Assembly: GCF_001411555.2 (NCBI RefSeq)
Contig: NW_023357374.1
Coordinates: 273,501-337,500, forward strand
From: Juglans regia
Taxonomy: Eukaryota > Streptophyta > Magnoliopsida > Fagales > Juglandaceae
Length of the DNA stretch: 64,000 bases
Direction: 5' to 3'
Both the position numbers and the translations under genes were made by a program. Below are positions 58,861 to 64,000 of this stretch, one piece after another. The notes under the pieces are model-generated. The model was not told where the DNA came from and did no database searches. It saw nothing but the letters and a program-made list of their open reading frames with translations. How positions within the stretch are numbered: position 1 is the stretch's first letter; the number at the start of each line of letters is the position of its first letter.

Positions 58861-61227
58861 GCTTCTAAAATTCAGCCATTTACAATGCTTTTTAACTAAA
58901 TAAAAAAATCTAATAAAAAAGAAAGCTCCAAGCTTAGAAGGCGTCAGGATAGGCAGCGAAAAGCGTCAGGCATCTCGGCCCGACCAAGTGAGTCACAAAA
59001 ATGAAGGGCAACCTCACTAGCCCAAATAGACTTACATTCCAAGGTGTGTAGGTTCGTCGTGGGTTCCCAAAGAAGAAGCTCACGAAGCTGTTTTACCCCC
59101 AACTTGAAGCCTATACCCCAGGCTCATAATCGAATCTTGGGGGCATCAGCCAACATGGGAAGAATCCGATTAAGGTCATTCTGAGAGTTCCCCAAAGTGG
59201 ATCCCATCTCAGTCAATCAGCGTTCCAGGATAGAAATTGTTTTCTTGGCAGATTTAACAACCTCGTCAAATTGAAGGTATTGACAGTCACTGTTTTTAAG
59301 AAGGCCCTTCACCTCAACCAAGTTTTCCCAGCTTCAGCTTTCATCATTTCAGCCGCCCCCAGCTTTATAAGTAACTCCCTATTTTCATCTCCAAGAGAGA
59401 CCAGGCAAGAAGCATATTCGGATTTGGACTTAGCCAATCCTTCAATTTCTAAGTTCATGCGATCAAAGCTAGTGGCAAAGCCATCCCGCTCTTTCAAAAC
59501 ACACTCCACCTGAGCAACCAACTCATCGTGTTCTTTCTTAAAAGCTTCTGTCTGGGCAACTAAGTTGTCCCTCTCCCGTACAGCTCCCTCTGCTTCATTC
59601 AGGCAAGTAGCAAGGTCATCGCGTTCTTTCTCAATCGCTGCCACCTCCTAATGGTAGTGGTCAGCATCCACAGAAGAAGTCACCAGCTCTTCTTGGAGTG
59701 AAGCAGCTTGGGCATGAAGAGTAGCCAACTCGTCATCAGAAGAATGGGAGCGAGCCTCTAAAAGAGCCAACTCGTCTACCGGTTGATTTTTCTCGCCCTC
59801 CAAATGCATCCAATCATCCGTCAAGTTGGCAACAAGATGATCAATCCCCTAAGAAAAAAAAAAGAGGGAAAGAAGGATTAAAAATATATTCTTTGGAATT
59901 ATTGACCAAAGCATAAAGGAGAACGTAACAATACCGGTGCAAAAACACCAAGAAGCTATTGAACAAAGGCATTGATAACCTCTGCTCGGCGAGTATGTAG
60001 GAAAGCCGGGGAAGCCATCGGATGGGAGTTAGAAGAGCCTCTTAGGTTGACAGCCAGTGAGGAGATGTTAGCAAAATCCCCCTGGGGAAAGGCGGCTTCA
60101 GTAGCGACAAACAAAGGGCGGCAAACAGATGGTTCATTGGGAGGGACCAAATAGTTTTTGGCCTTCCCTATCTCACCAGTTTCATCCTGGCGGGGTACAG
60201 CATGATCGGTCATAAGACCCTCTCAGGAGTTCTCAAAGATGCTTCGCCGCTTCCTCGAGGAGACACACTAAAAGGCGGCGAAGGAAACGAAACCCTACTA
60301 CCACTGGCGAGGGAGAGGGCTTGAAAAACAAAGGGCAAATCCGGAGTAACCCCACCCGAAGTCGTTGAGGCAAGGGGGAACTAAGCGCTTCAACTAACTC
60401 TTGAGCACTCCCCTCTTCACCCCCTCCAATTGAGGTAGATCCGAAGGAGCGTCAGAAGGCACAAAAAAAATTAGCAGGGGCAAGGTCAGTAGAGGCTTAG
60501 AAGCTTCAAAAGGCAGGAAGTTCGCAGGAGCAGAAGGTGGCGTTGTAAGGAGGACAGGGTTTAAAACAAGAATGTCTTCTTCCATTGGAGTATCATCACA
60601 TTGCTGCCGGGAATCATTAGTAAGAGCAATCGAAGGCTGTGAAGTAACTTCGGTGGCCATCTCTGCGGCGAGTATACTATCGAGGTCTTTCTAGGCCTGC
60701 AACATAACGTCATCCAAAGGAAGAGGTAGTGGATCCATAACACTTAGTTCTTCTTGAGAAGTGGCCACCTTGGTGCTCCCACCTTTCTGTGGGGCAGTTT
60801 TACTAAGCAACTCCTAAGAAAAACTCAACTTGATCCCACTCTATTTTTATTTTTTATCTCCGCCCGCCACCGAGGGAAGTAGAACACCACCTTTGGATGA
60901 GATGGACTCATCGGAGCGAGGCGAGACATGAGTTTTTTTTAACATTTCTTTGTTTCGGGAGCCTTCGCCAGGACATTTCTTCTTTTTCAAATCTCCCGAG
61001 GGTGGGGGAGCACCCAAAATCTCACGCCCCAAAATATAAGCCCGGCTAGGAACCATCCCGAACCTCTTAATGTTACTATGGGTTAAAAGCGCATTCGAGA
61101 GGCACAGTTTGGGTGAGCAAGAGCCCAGGACTCCACTAGCCTAACACGGGCCTCCTCACGAAGGGAAAGAATCACTTCGTAGTCATCCCCATCGGGGACA
61201 GGAGACCAACAAAGTTTAATGGAGAAT
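58861..61227 (-). pseudogene. antisense coiled-coil frame of the Tat element (degraded)
   Basis: This lies downstream of the Tat integrase, across the Athila insert, on the opposite strand. From 61227 leftwards: WSPVPDGDDYEVILSLREEA and RVRLVESWALAHPNC, a frame change, then YILGREILGAPPPSGDLKKK, proline-rich parts (60660-60394), ASPAFLHTRRAEVINAFVQ (near 59960) and a coiled coil at 59644-59309 with heptad-like KERDDLATCLNEAE and RERDNLVAQTEAFKKEH. Some Tat elements carry such an antisense ORF after pol; similar proteins are labelled putative gypsy-type transposon. The link is inference. Stops and shifts make it a pseudogene, and Athila G cuts it at 61228. Confidence 0.6.
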
Positions 61228-62672
61228 TGATCGATGCAAAACTGCAAGTGCACAATATCGTAGTTTTATAGTAAAGTGATGAGAAGAGTATTGTCATCAG
61301 GAATTGGTAACTTACTTTTGACAAATACTGAAATTATACTAATCTTGACTTTATTTAGAAAAGTCATTAAGATTTTTGTAATTACAAATTAAAATAAAAT
61401 TAATTCAAAGCAAATACTCAAAGGAAAATAAAGATATTGTTCGAAGATCAAATCAATGGGAAAGAAAACTTCTAGGAAATCGATTTCACCAAATTCCTCA
61501 CTATGTTTTACTCATCTAGCTAATTGAATTTAATTCTCTCTGTTTGTTAGCAAATCTCCACAAACATCCAAAAGCCTCTTTCGACAGTCAATTGGAAATT
61601 ATTCTTGTTCATCATTCTACACAAAAGTATGCAAATTAATAAAGTAAGAAAGCAATAAGACCAATGATTTTAATACTACACAGATTCATATAAGTCTTTC
61701 GATCTCTATATTTACCTATGCCGAAATATCCAAGATCTATCCTATAATTCCCTCTTTCGACAGCAAATCACAAAATTAAAATCATCTAACTAATGGCCAG
61801 TTAATTAGAAGCAATAAGTTCAGAATAAATCAGACAAATATAGAAGAGAATTATCTCAAATTAACATAGAAAAGCAAGCATAGTTCGGAACTAGATTACA
61901 TCGTTTTTCTAGAATAAAGAAAATTTAGTTCATGCTAAAAATTAAGTTCAACATAAACGAATTCACCATAATTTTTCTGAGAGAAGAATAGAAGAAAATG
62001 AACACTGAAAATGCTCCTTACAGTCCGCAGTGTCATCCCTCGCAAGCCGCAGCGTCTGAAACGAAAAACTCCAGAGAAATGCCCCTCTGAAAAAAAACTC
62101 TCCAATTCGTGCTAATAATATTAGGGTAGGAAAGAAATCTTAATGTCTTCATATTCCTGCACACAAAATCGTCTAAATTTTAGGACTCAACTTTGCAGCC
62201 ACGTATCCATTTCAGGCGTTTGAATTTGGAAATAATAGACAACTTTGTAGCCCTTTAAGATAGCTTTCTAATCACATCAATCCGATATTGGAGCGGAAAG
62301 TTATGGTTAAAATACTAAAGTGTGTTCATGCTGTCTGCTAGTGCGTTTTGGACTCTGATCTGAATTACTCTCAAACCCTATCAATATCCTTATTTGAAAA
62401 GTCCTACACTTATTGAAAGTTCTTATGTTGTTCCAACGTCTTGCCCACTTGAAAATTCGAATGGGTTTGGACTTGTTCTTTTATAAACTCTGAAATTAAA
62501 CATAAAAATATGTTCAAGAGTATCCCACAATAAATAGAAACTCAATTCAAGAATACACATTAATTCCAATAATTTCTTTTATCATTTTAGCATTTTAGTC
62601 CAATAATAGGGTATTTAGACTAAAGTTTAAAGTTAAGAAGTGATAAAATATAAGAAATTATGCAAGTCATCA
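61228..62672 (-). repeat. 3' LTR of Athila-like element G
   Basis: On the minus strand it starts TGATGACTTGCAT at 62672 and ends TTGCATCGATCA at 61228, 1445 bp. The first 560 bp or so (62672-62110) match the start of the Athila F LTR, for example CTAAATACCCTATTA, but the rest does not. The flank at 61223-61227 is AGAAT; the partner duplication lies outside the window. Confidence 0.87.
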
Positions 62673-64000
62673 AACACCCCCAAACTTACAACTTTGTTTG
62701 TCCTCAAACAAAAATAAAATAAAATAAAAGACCACTATAGACTAACTAGACCCCATAGAGAAGTTTCATCACTCACCAAGCCATGATCTGAATTTTGATT
62801 TCATCACTTTTAACATCAAAGATAGAAAGAAAATCAATCAAAAATTTAGCAATTTGTCAAGCAAGAGTTAAGCATTTACTTCAACCTAAAGCTAAGACCT
62901 TGAGTGTGTGTGTGTGTGTGTGTGTGTGATATAGTCAATTCAACTCCAAACCACCTACAAACTCATATAAAAGTAGAACAACTGAAACCAAAAGAATTCT
63001 CTCCAAACTTAACCCCATAAGTCCAATTTTCAAAAATCCTCTCCACTAATGTAGTCAAACCAAACTCAGAGATCAAAAGGTCTTTAATCAGGTTGTAATA
63101 ACAGGCCGCAGGGTGAGGGCTAAAAAAGAAATGGATATGGAAAATCAAAACAAACAGGAAAAATACTTGGTGGAAAAAGCAATAAAAGAGATATCTAGAT
63201 GATTCAAGCAATAACTCTTCCTCGACTATATGCTCATACTTGTGATATTATTGTTTCTATAATAAATGAAGTAGTACCAAGTACACCTTCAACAAAATCT
63301 GAAGTGATTTGCATTCCATTTATTGAGTTCTCATTTTTTTTTTTTGGCTGTCATGATGGATAAATCACATTTGAATAAAAGACAAACCCAGCAAAAATAC
63401 TTTTTTTTCTTCTTCTTCTTTTTTTTTTTTCAGCCTCCCACCTTTTTCGTTCAGCCACCTCAATTCTTGTAGCCTTTTCAAATCTTCAACCTTTTTTTTT
63501 TTTCGTTCACTTTTTTTTTCCTTTTTTCTTCACACACTTTGATCAAATAGAGCATAATTTCCTTTGAACTAACTTTCTCTTTAAATGTAGATTTCTACCA
63601 AAGTATTTTCTCAAACTGTAAAAGGTAAATCATGATTTTTCAGGCTTAGAAAGGGAATGGTTTATGTAGTTGAAAGTACAAATAAAGGCTTAGGTAAAAT
63701 AAGGCTCAAGGGGGTTGACTATGGGAGTACACCATGCAATGATGGCATGATAATCAGGACGGCTGGGAAATCTTTTTTGGTTATGACAAAAAAAATTGCC
63801 TAGATCATTTCTATAATATTTAGTATCAACTAGGATTTTGCATCAAGGATCCATCAACGGATTTTAGAGCAAAGCAAGATTGAACTTCCCTGACCCAGTT
63901 AATTCAACTCATTCTCTTCATAAGCAAAATGGAATAAAAAAAAAAAAATGACTATGTGCTCAATTATGTTCAAGGTCAAAGGTTTAAATCAAAGTACCCA
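62673..64000 (-). mobile_element. internal 3' region of Athila-like element G (runs off the window)
   Basis: GTAAGTTTGGGGGTGTT (minus strand) directly precedes the LTR at 62672 and is the polypurine tract. The remainder shows no coding domain, as expected for the long untranslated 3' part of Athila. It contains (GT)n at 62904-62928 and T-rich tracts at 63339-63530. The rest of the element lies to the right of 64000. Confidence 0.75.
62904..62928. repeat. (GT)n microsatellite
   Basis: Twelve GT units lie in the untranslated part of element G. Confidence 0.95.

Noticed and set aside
1..64000. tRNA, rRNA or bacterial-type operon
   Set aside because: I saw no cloverleaf gene, no rRNA block and no run of compact co-directional genes; the tRNA-like matches are retrotransposon primer sites only.

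Overview
This is a stretch of nuclear DNA from a flowering plant, most likely a woody eudicot. The FRO-type ferric reductase with nine exons, the lineages of LTR retrotransposons (Ty1/copia, CRM-like, Tekay, Reina, Athila and Tat), a hAT element and AT-rich introns all fit that. I cannot name the species. Only one intact host gene is visible, FRO6/FRO7-like on the minus strand at 41302-46669. Nearly everything else is transposable-element sequence, nested up to three levels deep.

Layout. 1-7077: a decayed copia element (minus), split by a 2.8 kb solo LTR (2563-5399, target-site duplication GCAAT). 7078-18423: a cluster of one CRM-like gypsy family. It holds a truncated minus-strand copy with an open pol frame (A), a scrambled inverted mosaic (10601-11974), and a nearly full-length plus-strand copy (B) with broken frames. 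18424-29426: a Tekay-type element on the minus strand (C). Its 3' side is cut by a fragment of another LTR, and its 5' LTR is split by a plus-strand solo LTR of the same family (22713-27788, duplication GAAAG). That solo LTR in turn carries a fragment (D) with a rearranged integrase. 29427-32690: gypsy debris with a poly-A retroposon, a 111-bp coding duplication and a 156-bp tandem array. 34071-39359: a complete Reina-type chromovirus retrotransposon (E, duplication TTTCC) with many stops. 41302-46669: the FRO gene. 47650-61227: a Tat-type element interrupted by an Athila deletion derivative (F, 49233-58855, duplication GAGAG), which itself contains a 2.2 kb hAT element (52834-55041, duplication ACTACCCT). 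61228-64000: the 3' end of a second Athila-like element (G) that runs off the window.

How it works together. The FRO gene is predicted to encode a membrane flavocytochrome that moves electrons from NADPH through FAD and two hemes to Fe(III). All splice sites, the four heme histidines and the FAD and NADPH motifs are present, so it is probably functional. The transposable elements do not form a cooperating system. Most are dead, although copy A keeps an open RT-RNase H-integrase frame and copy B keeps gag, protease, primer-binding site and LTRs. Nesting gives an order of events: copia before its solo LTR; C before the solo LTR before D; Tat before Athila F before hAT.

I found no rRNA, tRNA, CRISPR array or bacterial-type operon. 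I see no convincing new biological system. The points most worth checking are the scrambled CRM-like block, the rearranged repeat-bearing integrase in D, the antisense coiled-coil frame of the Tat element, and the 156-bp array ahead of a TATA box.
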